Positions 45,520 to 56,598 of a stretch of 64,000 bases of DNA are shown here, one piece after another; position 1 is the stretch's first letter, and each line of letters begins with the position of its first letter. The stretch is from Onchidella celtica (taxonomy: Eukaryota > Mollusca > Gastropoda > Systellommatophora > Onchidiidae), in assembly GCA_963931925.1 (NCBI GenBank), contig OZ007570.1, forward strand, positions 28,151,974-28,215,973, in the 5' to 3' direction. A model generated the notes under the pieces. It was given only the letters and a program-made list of their open reading frames with translations, was not told the DNA's origin and searched no databases. The position numbers and the translations under genes are program-made.

Positions 45520-46065
45520 GTGTCAAACAAAACCACGGTACAAACCTCTTCTCTGAAGTTTTGTGTTAAGATTTGTTGTTTCTATTATCAAATATTATTA
45601 CTCTTAACCATCACTGAATCAGTTAAAACTAGGGAAAATGGAACTAACACGGCTGAGAGATGCCAATGCACCTGGCAATGGTGTAAAATCAATAAAAAAC
45701 ACACAATGGTAAGTTACTTCCTTGATAAGGCACTATTTCACAGATTTTCATCAAACATTTCATTTACATGTGAAGATCTGAATAATCATGTACATGTACA
45801 TAATACCCAAAAAAAACAACAAAAAAGAACACCTAAACACCTGGAAGATTATGAACAGATAGACAGGAAAACAGCAAAGCTCGTGAAGGAAAGAAAATTC
45901 AAACGCTGCTTATTTAAAAAAATAAAGCATACAAAGAAACGTCCAAAAGCTATCAGAAAATTGTTCAGATGTGGAAATATTACGACAATCAGCTCCAAGG
46001 ACAGGGAGTATGGCACTTTGAACATTCAAGAGACTATACCACTACCAATAGATCTACTTGTCTGA
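45520..46065 (+). CDS. Unrecognised 181-codon open frame, doubtful gene
   Basis: The frame is uninterrupted for 181 codons in AT-rich DNA, longer than expected by chance unless helped by base bias. The N-terminal part has a hydrophobic stretch (FYYQILLLLTITES, about residues 22-35) and a Cys cluster (CQCTWQWC). The C-terminal half is very Lys/Arg-rich. A donor-like ATGGTAAGT lies inside at about 45707. An overlapping frame at 45969-46232 is also open. No domain was recognised. It could be an orphan gene, a decayed element or chance. Confidence 0.15.
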   Translation: MSNKTTVQTSSLKFCVKICCFYYQILLLLTITESVKTRENGTNTAERCQCTWQWCKINKKHTMVSYFLDKALFHRFSSNISFTCEDLNNHVHVHNTQKKQQKRTPKHLEDYEQIDRKTAKLVKERKFKRCLFKKIKHTKKRPKAIRKLFRCGNITTISSKDREYGTLNIQETIPLPIDLLV

Positions 46066-47277
46066 CAGAAATTGGCTGTGACATGAACATTTGTCAGTAT
46101 GATGACTTCAAGCGTGTGTTCAGGTTTCATCCCTACAAATATCACTTGCAAGAGGAAGTAAAATCATCCTCAAAACCACCAATGATATTACATGTACATT
46201 CGCTTAATTCAAGACAGATGTTCAGGGCATGAACTTTGAAACTTGTCCCTTATGACACAAGTAATGTGTTCAAACCCCTGTGCTGCCTGGGTTAAAATTT
46301 CCCATAGATGTTTGTTTAACTACATATCGATGGTGTTGTACTTTAACTGTGTAACTGGTTTTGAGATTGTTTTCCAGGAGATGAAAAAAACATCTTTTTG
46401 CGAGTTTTCTTATACAGGACTATATCTTTTTGGTCGTATTAATCAAATAAAATGTGTCTTTCTGTCATAATAAATATTTTTTTTTAAAATGCAGGTTTTT
46501 AAGCCGGTTAATCCTGTTCCGCAGTTATCACACAAAGTATGCACTTACGCAGTTAGAGATACGCATGACTAGAGCACGACAAAATTCCGCCACAGAAATC
46601 AGTTACACGATTAAAACAGCCACATACACGGTTAGAATTGTAATTATTGAAGGTTTCGAAGCCTTTTTTGCTATTTATAGTGTGTGTAGACTTCCCATTT
46701 AAATAAGGAACCCCCGGAAAGGCATGGTGACTATTTTTAGCTAAAAAAATGAGTTGGTCAATTTTTTCCAGTTACACGATTAGAGCGCAACACCATCGAT
46801 GTCTAAAACTGTCACATCCTCCATTCCCAGCAGTTTGAAACTGAGCTTGCAGGCTCTTTGAGTGCAGTAGTACCATAAATTAAATTTAGCAATTCAAAAG
46901 ACAAGCCATGCAAGTAAGTTAACATGAAAAAACACAAAAGAGTTCCTTCACAGTAAAAACAGAATACAGCTATCAGCAAGCATGGAAACTCTAGATATCA
47001 GTGGGAAAACAGAAATTATGGTATACAGACATCTGCCATGTAACAAAATGAAGAACTAGCCATGTAGAAATGCAGAATGAAGAAGGAGAAGATCAAGAAT
47101 AACTGGAAAAATCCTGCTCAAAATCTTATATCAACACAGAGTAACGAGACTGGCGAGCGACCACTTTCACTTTTCTCCAGTTGTTGGACATACTGTTGAG
47201 GTAGCAATATCTTTCACTGGTCAGTGTGAATGCAGGTCATCCTAAATAACAATGCTGCAAAGTCACACCCCCACAAT
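46066..47277. other. No recognised gene
   Basis: Contains two similar blocks with CAGTTACACGATTA (about 46602 and 46771), which may be parts of one decayed repeat. The open frame at 45969-46232 runs in from the left. No splice-flanked exon was seen. Confidence 0.4.
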
Positions 47278-47496
47278 CAATTGACGTGGTTAGAATTGGA
47301 AGGGATCTAAAGCCACCTGACTGCTTTTGAGAAAAAAGCAAAAAAATATTTCAGTACAAACCAATCAAATTTAATATTTTAATGATTTATATGAACAGTT
47401 GATATCAGTACTGCAAATGTTTATTGAATTCGATTTATTTTCTGAAGAGCAGTCAAATGGCACTCAGATCCCTTCTAATTCCAATCGCCTCAATTG
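47278..47496. mobile_element. 219-bp MITE-like element with 56-bp inverted arms
   Basis: The left arm (47278-47333) starts CAATTGACGTGGTTAGAATT and the right arm (47441-47496), reverse complemented, starts CAATTGAGGCGATTGGAATT. Both continue AGAAGGGATCT or GGAAGGGATCT, then CTGACTGCT, with about 80% identity. There is no open frame. No target-site duplication could be fixed because the ends are themselves palindromic (CAATTG). Confidence 0.6.
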
Positions 47497-49772
47497 CAGA
47501 ACAACAACACATGCAACAACACCCAAGCTAAACAGACCCTTCTGCCACCACTAGATCCCACTGCAACCACCTACATAATTTTTTCAGGAGAATGGTTTTT
47601 CTATTTCCTCTAACTTCAAACAACTGACTGGCCCCATTATGCCTCCCTAATACTGTAATCAAAGTAGGCACAGGCAATTCATCAGAGCCAGAAGAGGGCA
47701 TTACAGTAGTATCACTTCTGGTAGCGCATCCACGGCACACTCATCTGAGTTCATAGGAAAGTTATTTCCTCTGCTGAATATCTTTCGTCATGCGACCAGA
47801 AAATAATCAGGGATTGACAACCCCCACAAAAAATGCTTTCATAACAAAACAGTGCAACAAAAAATCAGATGATCATATGCAGAGTATTAAAAAAAATAGT
47901 AAGTTAGCAGCAATTTCAATTTTTGGTTGCGCTCCTGACCTGGTCGCACTGGGAAATTACCACCCTATTTATGATGTATTCTGATTCGCTTCTAGAAACA
48001 CACAGTTCCTAATTATGACTCAATAAATGTCAAAATTGGAATGGAAATGTTTTGATAATTGTCAATGATCACCGATTCATTATGATGTGACTGACAAAGA
48101 CAGACAACAAAAGACAGGGGACTATAATTATTTAGTATACAAATTTTTATATTGTTGCCAAGTCCAGTGGTTGGTAAACCTGGTGCCAGAAACAGCAAGA
48201 TTTGCAGCCCACTAGACTTCACAACACTTTCTGTACATGGCTCAGTATTTTATATCACAAAATAACATCAGCCGACATGCAAATCCGGCTGTTAACAAGA
48301 AAGTCTCACATAATAATAAATACACCACCTTTCCAACAGCAAATCAAGAACAGAAAGATGCACATTTCTCATACTGAAATTGCTTATCACTTGATTGCAA
48401 GAAACAGAAAAAAGAATATCAGTTTCTCTTTCCTATTATTTTTGTAGTATGACAGCCTTAAAATCAGCCTTGTCTCTTTTTTTTTTTTTTTTGGTATTTG
48501 ATTTTGGACTGATCAATGGCGTTAACGTGGTTGAAATTGTATTTAAAAGGTAGTATGAATGAACATTGAACAGTGCATCCCATGAACAAAACATGCCCAT
48601 TCAATCGCTAATCTGATATGTAAGGATGAAAATTCTGCTGAAATAATAAAACAGCTATGCATTACAGGAATAACACTTGTTAAGAGGTTTATCTTCAAAC
48701 CATAACTCAATTAGCATGACATTGTATCTCAAGCATGGATGAAATTCAATACACAAAAAAAATGATGTACACACAAATAAAACCATTCTTTGTCTGGCCA
48801 GCCCCTTCAAACAATTCCAACTTTTTTCAGCTGTACTATAAAAAAAAAAAAGTGTAATTCACTGTCAGGGTCAATGTTTACACCTGGGAACAAAGCACTG
48901 CTTGGTTGGCTTGTCTTTTCACAGCCTTGAAACAATGTTTTTTTTTCTTCACTCAACCGGATATTAAAATTGGGCATTAAATAATACTGTCTACATAAGT
49001 AAATTAATGTATTGTATTTCAAAGTACGAAATAGGACATCCCGCTCTTTTACAAAACAGCCATAACAAGGGCCAGAGCAGAATTATGCTTGTTTCGGAGT
49101 GTTCAATATTTGCTGTTTTGTTAAACACCAGTCAAACAATATTTTTGTGCATTTTCTGGACATTGGTGTTAAAATATACTGTTTGAAATAACAAAACAAT
49201 TCAGTGGAACAAACCTATCATATCTCTATTCTTCTTGACTTCACCAATATACATCTAAACTTTCCTTATTTGATCACAGAATGGACATTTTGAGTATGAT
49301 TTGGACAACACAAAACTCAAAAATGGCTCATAAAGCAGTTCTTTAAATGAATGAAGTAAAGTCAGCATAAAAGAATAATGGTAACTTAGGGTGATATGGT
49401 GTAAAGTATGTAATATAGCACATTTTTTACTGTAAAAAAACTCTCATCCCTGTCTCCTTGAGACAGTATAATAACATCACAGCTTCTGTGATTATAATGT
49501 TTTATCCTTGTCTCTATTAGAATAATACTGTCTCACCCACGTTTATTTACAACTGTTACTGTAAATGTACCCTCTCCTCCCTGTTTCCACTAGATAGTTT
49601 TAAGACATAACTGTTATTGTAGATTTGATCTTTCACATCTGCTTTTGTAAGGATCTCTCACCCTTGTCTGTACAAAGTAATGTTAAAGTACACACGTACT
49701 GACACTAATTACTTCATACTGAAAATATTTCCTACCCTTTCAGTGCCAAAACCTTTAACAAATATGCAGAGG
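47497..49772. other. No recognised gene
   Basis: AT-rich DNA with T and A runs (near 48478-48493 and 48840-48851). Near 49440-49680 related CCTGTCTC/GAGACAG blocks recur, suggesting a decayed repeat. It lies beyond the likely 3' end of the ENPP transcript. Confidence 0.4.
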
Positions 49773-50296
49773 TCAACTCACTGCCTACGCAGCCTTTAGG
49801 CCCAGCCAGACTCCTGTATATGCAGCTTTTATACTACTTTTTAAAAAAATCCATGTTCTGTCCAGATTTACATTTGGCTAACACGTTATAGGTACATCAA
49901 ATGAAATGAAGGTCATTCTTCTATCTTTTCATTGGTATATAAAATATAACTCAAACTCACTGTTCAGAAGGGTGTGTATGTGTATGTGTCCATAATAAGC
50001 TGTCAAAGTTACATCCCTCTCTGCCAAAAAATATAATTGTTTTTGAAGCCCTGAGTAAAGTACAGAGGAAAATGAGCTATAGATAGAGCACCAATCTCTC
50101 TATTGTGTTCTTGTTTGAGGTAATGTTGAAATGAGGAAAATGGTTGAGGAATGTGCTGATCTTAAATTTGTTCCTTTCATCTGTTGCAGAAAGGCGTAAA
50201 AATTGGAAAACATCGTAGCACATATGTGGGCTTCACATAGGCTCCGCTAACCCTGTCTGTCGCCCTCATGTGGGCAATGTGTAGGCAATGAGTTAA
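49773..50296. mobile_element. Possible piggyBac-like MITE
   Basis: The left end TCAACTCACTGCCTACGCA (49773-49791) mirrors the right end, which reverse complemented reads TTAACTCATTGCCTACACA (ending at 50296). TTAA at one end and TCAA at the other could be a mutated TTAA target duplication, the hallmark of piggyBac-type insertion. No transposase frame lies between, and similarity fades after 19 bases, so this is weak. Confidence 0.3.
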
Positions 50297-52198
50297 TCAA
50301 GTGACAGGAGATAAAAAATTTTAATCTAAAAAAAAAAAATTAAATATTTTGTTTGTCTGATAGTTTTCAGGCATTAACCAGGCATGGAATATCCTTAGCA
50401 AAATGAGTATTAAGCATTCACAAATGTTTCATGATACATACTGTGCAATCTGCCAAGGCACACAGAGCCCCTTTTTGAGGAGATAAACAACCTCAATTTA
50501 ACCAAACAGCCATGAAGTTAAAAATTTTATAAATATCCATATATTAAGAATATTAGTACGGAGAAAAACGAAAATTTTCTCCACATTCAGGTGCATTATG
50601 CCAGTAAACAGTTGAAAAAAAATGGTAATTATTAATTTTTAAATGAGAGCATGCTGACAAACAGACATCAGACAATAAGATAATTTAACCATTTAAAATA
50701 ATTGAGGTTTTGCAGGGCTGCAAGTTTTAAAACAAGCTATTTATTTAGCATTTCCGAGTAGGTACGAAGAGAAATGACTTTACTTCTATGTACAATGGAC
50801 AAACACAAAATTTAATTTCAGTGGAAAATCATATATACACTGTGTTTGACAATCAGTGATGAAAGGCAAACATTACATGTATTTCATTTACTTCACAAAA
50901 ATATCATAAATCAAACATAAAACTTCAAAATTGATGAGAACATCATTTCAGCAGTAAATTTCATGAGTTGATAAATATCAAACAAACAATTCAAATTTTT
51001 CATAGTAAAATAATGGTCTATGCTATGACACAATCAAGTAACCATGTTTTATTTCTGTTGCTTTTTTTCTTTTTTCAGAATGTCTAGGTTTACTATCTGT
51101 ATAAAGAAAAAAAAGAATCCCATACTCAGGATTTACTGGTAAATGATTACCAGTACTGTTAGCCAGTCTCCCACTATCACTATGCACAATATAGATGATC
51201 GCATAAAAATAGCACAGGTAAAAAGCACTGCTTGAAGGCAATAAGTTCTCAAAATGTAAACATTTAAATATAAACTGAAAAGAATTATAAAAATTCCTTC
51301 TTTCTACACTAAAGACAACCTGAATGTATTATTGTTTTTTTTAAAGTAAAATGTTCCCTCACAACATTTAGATACTGATTGAAAAATAACTTTGGCACAA
51401 ACTTTTGCCTCTCTCACTTGAAACAAAAAAAAAGATCAGATGGCAAAAATATTTCCAGTAACATAGGCTACAATGTAATACATGAGGTGGAACTCATGAA
51501 TGTAGATTCTATCTTGAGTCATCCCTCCCTCTGATAACAATCATAATACAATTCATCGCTATGCTGCAAGATTCCCGTAACTAACATTTTTGGACAAAAT
51601 CACTTTTTTCGCTCTTTGGGTTTGAAAATCAATGGAGCACCTTGTGTCAAAAGCTCGTGGCTCAATTTCTGTAAATAACGATAATGCAATAATCAAGTCC
51701 ATTGTCTTTAGAATTTGCTGGCGGCAATAAGCCAAAGAAAATCAATTTTTTGGCTCTCCTGTAAAATTTTTGAAATGTTAGTTACGGGAGTCTTGCAGCA
51801 TATCGACGGATTTATCCCAGAAAACAATGAGGAACATAGCCTTATATTACGTTATATAATGCAAGTTTACATGTAGGCCTAAGGATGCCATCATTAATGG
51901 CCTTGGGACGAGAGATAGAAAGTCAGGAAAAAGATATGATCAGGTAATTCTACTTGCCTAAAACATCTGGCCATGATTGTTTGCTTTTACAAAGTCTGTT
52001 TCTACAATTCTACAGAAATAGACTGAATATACAGACTTTAATTTAGTATCTTGTCTACGTGTTGAATATATTATATGTATTACATTTACATATTCTCATG
52101 AAAACTCTCAAAGCAAGTAAATCACTCGAAAGAATTTTCATTTACCTAAAAATGTGTATAAAGAGAAAAAAGGCCTACAGGTAACATTCAGGTGCTCA
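50297..52198 (-). other. Presumed ENPP 3' UTR and flank
   Basis: The ENPP stop codon is at 52201-52199. On the minus strand the first clear AATAAA lies at about 51054-51049, giving a possible 3' UTR of about 1.15 kb that would include the MITE at 51554-51808. The polyadenylation site is inferred only from that hexamer. Below 51 kb nothing was recognised. Confidence 0.3.
51554..51808. mobile_element. 255-bp MITE with 37-bp terminal inverted repeats
   Basis: The left end reads CATCGCTATGCTGCAAGATT then CCCGTAACTAACATTT. The right end, reverse complemented, reads CGTCGATATGCTGCAAGACT then CCCGTAACTAACATTT: three mismatches in about 36 bases. There is no open frame between. It lies in the presumed ENPP 3' UTR, where the inverted ends would form a strong RNA hairpin if transcribed. 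Superfamily not determined. Confidence 0.75.
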
Positions 52199-52473
52199 TC
52201 AAGAAAAATCCTCATCGACCTCTTGGGCAAGCAAAGGAACTCTGGATTCACTAAACTTGGATTTTGTTTCTGATGATGAGCCACCACTGCTGCCCCTGGC
52301 TCCATTTACCTGTGTAGAGGTCACAGCCAGTGTGGCTCGGCCACTTGGCTTCTGAAGGATAGTCACACCTGTCAGCTCTTGCCGTCTTCTTCGCTTCAGA
52401 TAACGATGGTAACGACATGCAGCCACAACAAAGATGCCAGCAACACAGGCAATGAAGATAATACCTACAATAT
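52199..52473 (-). CDS. ENPP coding exon 4 (membrane anchor and tail)
   Basis: The acceptor is TTCATGTTTCAG before 52473. It encodes one membrane span followed by a positively charged stop-transfer (CRYHRYLKRRRRQE) and about 60 residues of Ser-rich tail ending VDEDFS, then a stop. The tail's PLLAQE resembles an endosomal/lysosomal sorting dileucine. The tail is poorly conserved in the family, so this exon rests on the frame, acceptor and membrane topology. Confidence 0.85.
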
Positions 52474-55400
52474 CTGAAACATGAAAGTATATTATATGTG
52501 TTTCATAATTATTAATTGGTTGTACAAGCTAAGCAGATCAAAATAAAAAGTACAATGAGCTGAGATGTTCCCATGATAATAAACAAACATGATTCAATGT
52601 AACTTACCATAGCAATAAAATAATATTGTTATTCATAGAACAATAGAACTAAATATATATATTATATGTTATTTCAGAAGTGTTAATCATTTATGTTTCC
52701 TTTCTCAATCTGTCTTTGAAAGCAGCGAATGCTAAGTATTGCTACATTTATATATTTATCTAATTCTTTATAATGACAATCGGTTTACCCTACCTATCTG
52801 CAAACTGAAATAATCAACTGAAACTGTCATAAAATATCTCAGAAAAATACATCAGGTAAGACTGAGGTTTTAATATAATGCTCTTAACTGACCAAATCAC
52901 CCCCACCCCTGGGTTTTACTGCATTTTATAATACATGTTACTTATTCAACATGCTTTTAACATTTTGAAACACCGTCAAACCATAGTTTTATCTCACAGG
53001 GTATTTAAAGTTAAAGCTGGAGTAATAATAAAATATTACTTAAAACTGTGACAATATTATAAATACTTATTGTAATAACTGTGACTATTTGAGCCATGTG
53101 GCCTGCTTGGGTTTTGTTTGCACAGTGAAATTCTGAGAAAGTGGGAGAGATGGGATTAGGGTTGGAAACTTTTTCAGAAAATGAACACAAAAGAAGCTTG
53201 ATAAGTATTTTTCGGCTCCACGGTCCAAATTAGCAACCACTAATATTATGATAACTTACATGTGACAAAAGTTGTAACAGAATGAAGCTCAGTTTTCTCT
53301 GCCAATAGTAGAGAAACAATTTTCATTGTGCCATTGTTTGGTGCTGGTTTAATGCCAAGAAGGTGGCACATCAGTGGGTATAGATCTACATTGTCAAAGG
53401 TGTCTACAGCAAAATTCCTCTTGAAGGATGGGCCCATGGCCAAAAAGAAAGGATGCATGTCTTGAAGCCTATTGTCATATCCATGATCACCACCTGCAAA
53501 AAATTCTTTTGAAACTGAACGTTTGCACTGATGATTCTTATTATATATATATGCTGGAGCAAAATCAATAGTTTCTTCAGAGAGATCCCTTTTGTCCTCA
53601 ACGATGTACTGATGTGAAGATGTACCATTATATTGAGCTTAAATTATGTAGACATGAACTGGCATGAGAAATTTAGCATAAAATTTACCAACACTGAATT
53701 TTTGCAAGAAGGAATACCATTCAGTCTTATACAATTTTTCAGCATCAACATTTCCTCATCTCTACTGTAACATACAAACTGGCACATTTCTCTTTACAAT
53801 AAGCAGTCATTTTAATTCCTGTAAGATTATTAATTGGCTTCTAAAGTGCAGAGAGACACAACTAGAAAGACAAATTTAAAGCTTAACTCAAATTCCAGGA
53901 AAAATTTATCTATTCTAATTACCAAAAAAAAAAAAAAAAGAAAATCAGGATCAACTCACGCTCATAGTATGCACAGCCTCCTGTGCAGAAGGAGAAGGTG
54001 TCATGTGCTACTGCAACAATTGGTGAAATACGCCGATTCTTTGTGTAATGATAGTAAGCTGGCACTTCTTCTTTCCTATACACTTTGAAATTACCATTCT
54101 TTGATGCTCCTTCCGTCAAGTTTTTATAAATTTCATCTGCTAAAGAATCTGAAAAGATTTATGATTTGTTATGAGCATGCACTTTCATGGATGTGAAAAT
54201 AAGTTTACTAAAGTTATTAATGTTAAGATTACACTTTTTCACAATTTACAAGAACAATCTGTACAGCAATGCATTTTTTTCACTTCAGCCAACATCCCTG
54301 CTCATAGCCATACACTTGACACAGATAATGATACTTTTGCATGGGTAAGTCTGAATGGCAACGCTTACAAACATTACACATAACGCATAGAACCTGTAGA
54401 AGTGACAGCAATTTGAATACAGTCTTCATTTTCCTATTATTTGTTAATATTTACATACCACATCTTTCCCAAACCTCAGTTCTCTAATTCCACATTTTTT
54501 TGTGATTGCCAAAATACTGTTTGACGGCTACCACTTACTTCAGTGTTTGCCATACCATACACTATACACATACAGATTATTTTAACTTTCCTACAACCCA
54601 GTTGTACAGCATGAATTCAGTCACGTGCTTACCAATACCTTAGCCCACCTTATTAAAATTTCTACCTACAAAATATGATTCAGGAATCCTAAACTATTTC
54701 TTTAGTACCGCTGATGCACAAGTTGATCGTTTAGGTGGATGTTTTTATAGTATGCGGGGCTTGACGATTAACAGTTCACACAGAGCATTGATCATGCCAG
54801 ACTAAAGAACTGTAACTGATGGTACTCCTCCCAAACTGAAGCAAAGTAGACAACTGTTATAATATTACAGAAATTACAATTTCTGAGGAAAGTAATGTTC
54901 CGTAACAGTACCAGTTCTACATAAAATCATCTTACCATTATGAGGCCAAATGGTAGCTATTGGCGTCATTGCAGGCAACATATATGTTGTTGGATCAATG
55001 AACTGGTCCAGGTTGATCAAATTTTCCTCTGGTGTTTCAGTAAAACCATGGTCACTTGTGATGATGATGTTGGTTTTTTCAAGCAATCTTTTCTCTTGCA
55101 ATCGTTGCAACAAATAACCAATCACCTTATCCAACCCACCAATCATTCGTGTCACTTCTGCAGACTCTGGACCATAGTGATGTCCATAGCCGTCTGGCTG
55201 ATCGAAATACATGAGGCCAAGATTGATGGGATATTCATCTGTCAACCATTCAATCAATGTATCTACTTTAGTCTCATTCTTCATGGTGTCGTCGAATGGT
55301 ATAAATCTGGACGGCTTGACCCACTTTATTGGTGCTCCTCCTCCAACCCACATGATCACTCCACTGCAACCATCTCGAACTTGCAGTTGATTTGTGACCC

Positions 55401-55848
55401 AAATAGGTTCAGCCCCGACGCTAAACCATGCTGGGTCTTCATTAGCCGACACATTATGTGGTGAAAATGACTGGTTAAGAAGTGGGTCATACATATCATT
55501 AGCAACGATACCATGACTTTCCTCCCACAAACCTGTCACCAGTGTGAAATGGTTCGGAAATGTTTTAGTGACAAATGCATTTCGAAGGCCATAGCGAGCA
55601 GTCACTCCATTTTCTCTGAAAATGTTAAAATTAGGCGTGTTTGTTCTCTCCAGATAGTTCCATCTAAACCCATCAAATGAAATCAATATTAAGGGATAAA
55701 TGTCTTTTCCTGTGGCTGAACTTTTGGTTTCTGAGAATGAGGGGAATGGAGTAGTTGCAGATCTGGATGGATCACAGAAACCAATCAACGCTACTACGAA
55801 GAAAAGTCGTTGTACTTGTAGGTCTACACACATGATTTGTTTAGCCAT
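52199..55848 (-). CDS. Ectonucleotide pyrophosphatase/phosphodiesterase (ENPP4/5-like), four coding exons
   Basis: A zinc-dependent hydrolase of the alkaline phosphatase superfamily that cleaves nucleotide or other phosphodiesters outside the cell. Joining 55848-54936, 54148-53960, 53493-53260 and 52473-52199 gives 536 residues. N-terminal signal sequence (RLFFVVALIGF, about 14-24). Catalytic and metal residues are all present: Asp59 in FDGFRW, nucleophile Thr96 in TKTFPNH, Asn117, Asp219 and His223 in DQPDGYGHHYGP, Asp266-His267 in TSDHGF, His371 in GDHGYDN. A membrane span at about 446-465 (GIIFIACVAGIFVVAA) is followed by a basic segment and a cytoplasmic tail with a dileucine (PLLAQE). 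At least four N-glycosylation sequons. The type I layout with no somatomedin-B or nuclease-like domain fits ENPP4/5 rather than ENPP1-3; substrate is not predictable. Confidence 0.93.
53260..53493 (-). CDS. ENPP coding exon 3
   Basis: The acceptor is TTTTTTGCAG before 53493 and the donor GTAAGT from 53259. It encodes GDHGYDN with the final Zn-ligand His, DMHPFFLAMGPSFK and VDLYPLMCHLLGIKPAPNNG, all strongly conserved in ENPP4/5-type enzymes. The exon ends in the stalk before the membrane span. Confidence 0.92.
53960..54148 (-). CDS. ENPP coding exon 2
   Basis: The acceptor is AATCTTTTCAG before 54148 and the donor GTGAGTTG from 53959. It encodes DSLADEIYKNLTEGA, then VYRKEEVPAYYHYTKNRRI and the SPIVAVAHD strand, matching the ENPP segment that precedes the last metal-binding His. 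Joins in phase 1 on both sides. Confidence 0.9.
54936..55848 (-). CDS. ENPP coding exon 1
   Basis: It encodes residues 1-304 plus one base: signal peptide and most of the catalytic core, through the second metal site. The donor GTAAGATG follows CATAATG. The first Met is used; a second Met at residue 6 would also give a signal peptide. The open frame runs on into the intron, but the family fold requires splicing here. Confidence 0.92.
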
Positions 55849-56098
55849 ATCGTAACATACAATAGATCCAGATTCTATATCATTATCAGTAGTGACAGTA
55901 GATCTAGATCACTAGACTAGATCTAAAGTAAATCAGTGTAAAATTGCAGATATATTATAAAAAATCTGATCTGTAAATTTCTAGGTACTTTTTCCACTTC
56001 CTGCTGTGACAGAACTTTTTATAGTCCTGCACATATCGAAACCGACTACAGCTACCCGAAAATATCAGCTGACACTGATTTGAGGTCCTCGGGTCAGC

Positions 56099-56107
56099 CA
56101 CTTCCGG
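56099..56107 (-). promoter_or_regulatory. ETS-type site in presumed ENPP promoter
   Basis: CCGGAAGTG on the minus strand, about 250 bases upstream of the ENPP start codon, in otherwise unique sequence. ETS sites at this distance are common in TATA-less promoters. The transcription start itself is not visible. AGATCTAGATC-type palindromic sequence lies between, near 55898-55925. Confidence 0.3.
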
Positions 56108-56440
56108 AATTAGTTTAAACTTGAAGGTTATTTCCCTTGCTGTCCCCTGCATTGTACGGTGTCTGTGTTGCAAAGTAGCACCCTCATTCCTGAGTCCTTG
56201 CGTCTGTCAAGCTTTTCAACCATTCGGACGACTCTCTCCCCTTATAAGACACACACACACACTTCACTGTGACGAAGTTAAAGCAATCAATTACCTTATC
56301 TAAATGTGCTGCCCCCCCCCCCCAAGCATATCATACCAACCACAGGCTTCGAAGTATTTGAGTGCAGAGCCAGAGGTTTCACACAAATTTTAATAAGGCC
56401 ACGGTCAGCTGAAACAAGTTACGGTACCGAATAACAGTTT
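56108..56440. other. Upstream flank of ENPP, nothing recognised
   Basis: A short CA run near 56250-56262 and a C run near 56312-56323. No exon signals. Confidence 0.4.
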
Positions 56441-56598
56441 TGAGTTTGGGGAAAGCAGGTCGACACGATGACGGCCACATTGTGCTTGGAGAAAGCAAGA
56501 TGGAAGAGAGAACATAAACAGAACGATTGGACAGGAGAAGACCCTACCAGAAGCGCCCACCAGCCACCCACTTCGTATAACGCAAACGCGTCTTAATG
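56441..56598. repeat. Dispersed repeat family A, copy 3
   Basis: The best-preserved block order of the three copies: AAAGCAGGTCGACACGATGA, GGCCACATTGTGCTTGGAGA, AAGCAAGATGG, GAACATAAACAGAACGATTG, ACCAGAAGCGCCCACCAGCC. Minus-strand open frames here are shadows. Confidence 0.5.

Larger units (their letters stand above)
52474..54935 (-). other. ENPP introns 1-3
   Basis: Intron 3 (52474-53259, 786 bases), intron 2 (53494-53959, 466 bases) and intron 1 (54149-54935, 787 bases) all have GT-AG ends and phase 1. No mobile element, nested gene or RNA was recognised in them; intron 2 has an A run near 53924-53939. Confidence 0.85.

Noticed and set aside
53919-54119. Extension of ENPP exon 2 to a stop near 53919
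   Set aside because: The tail past GAGC is Phe-rich intron sequence; the GTGAGT donor and the next exon restore the family sequence.
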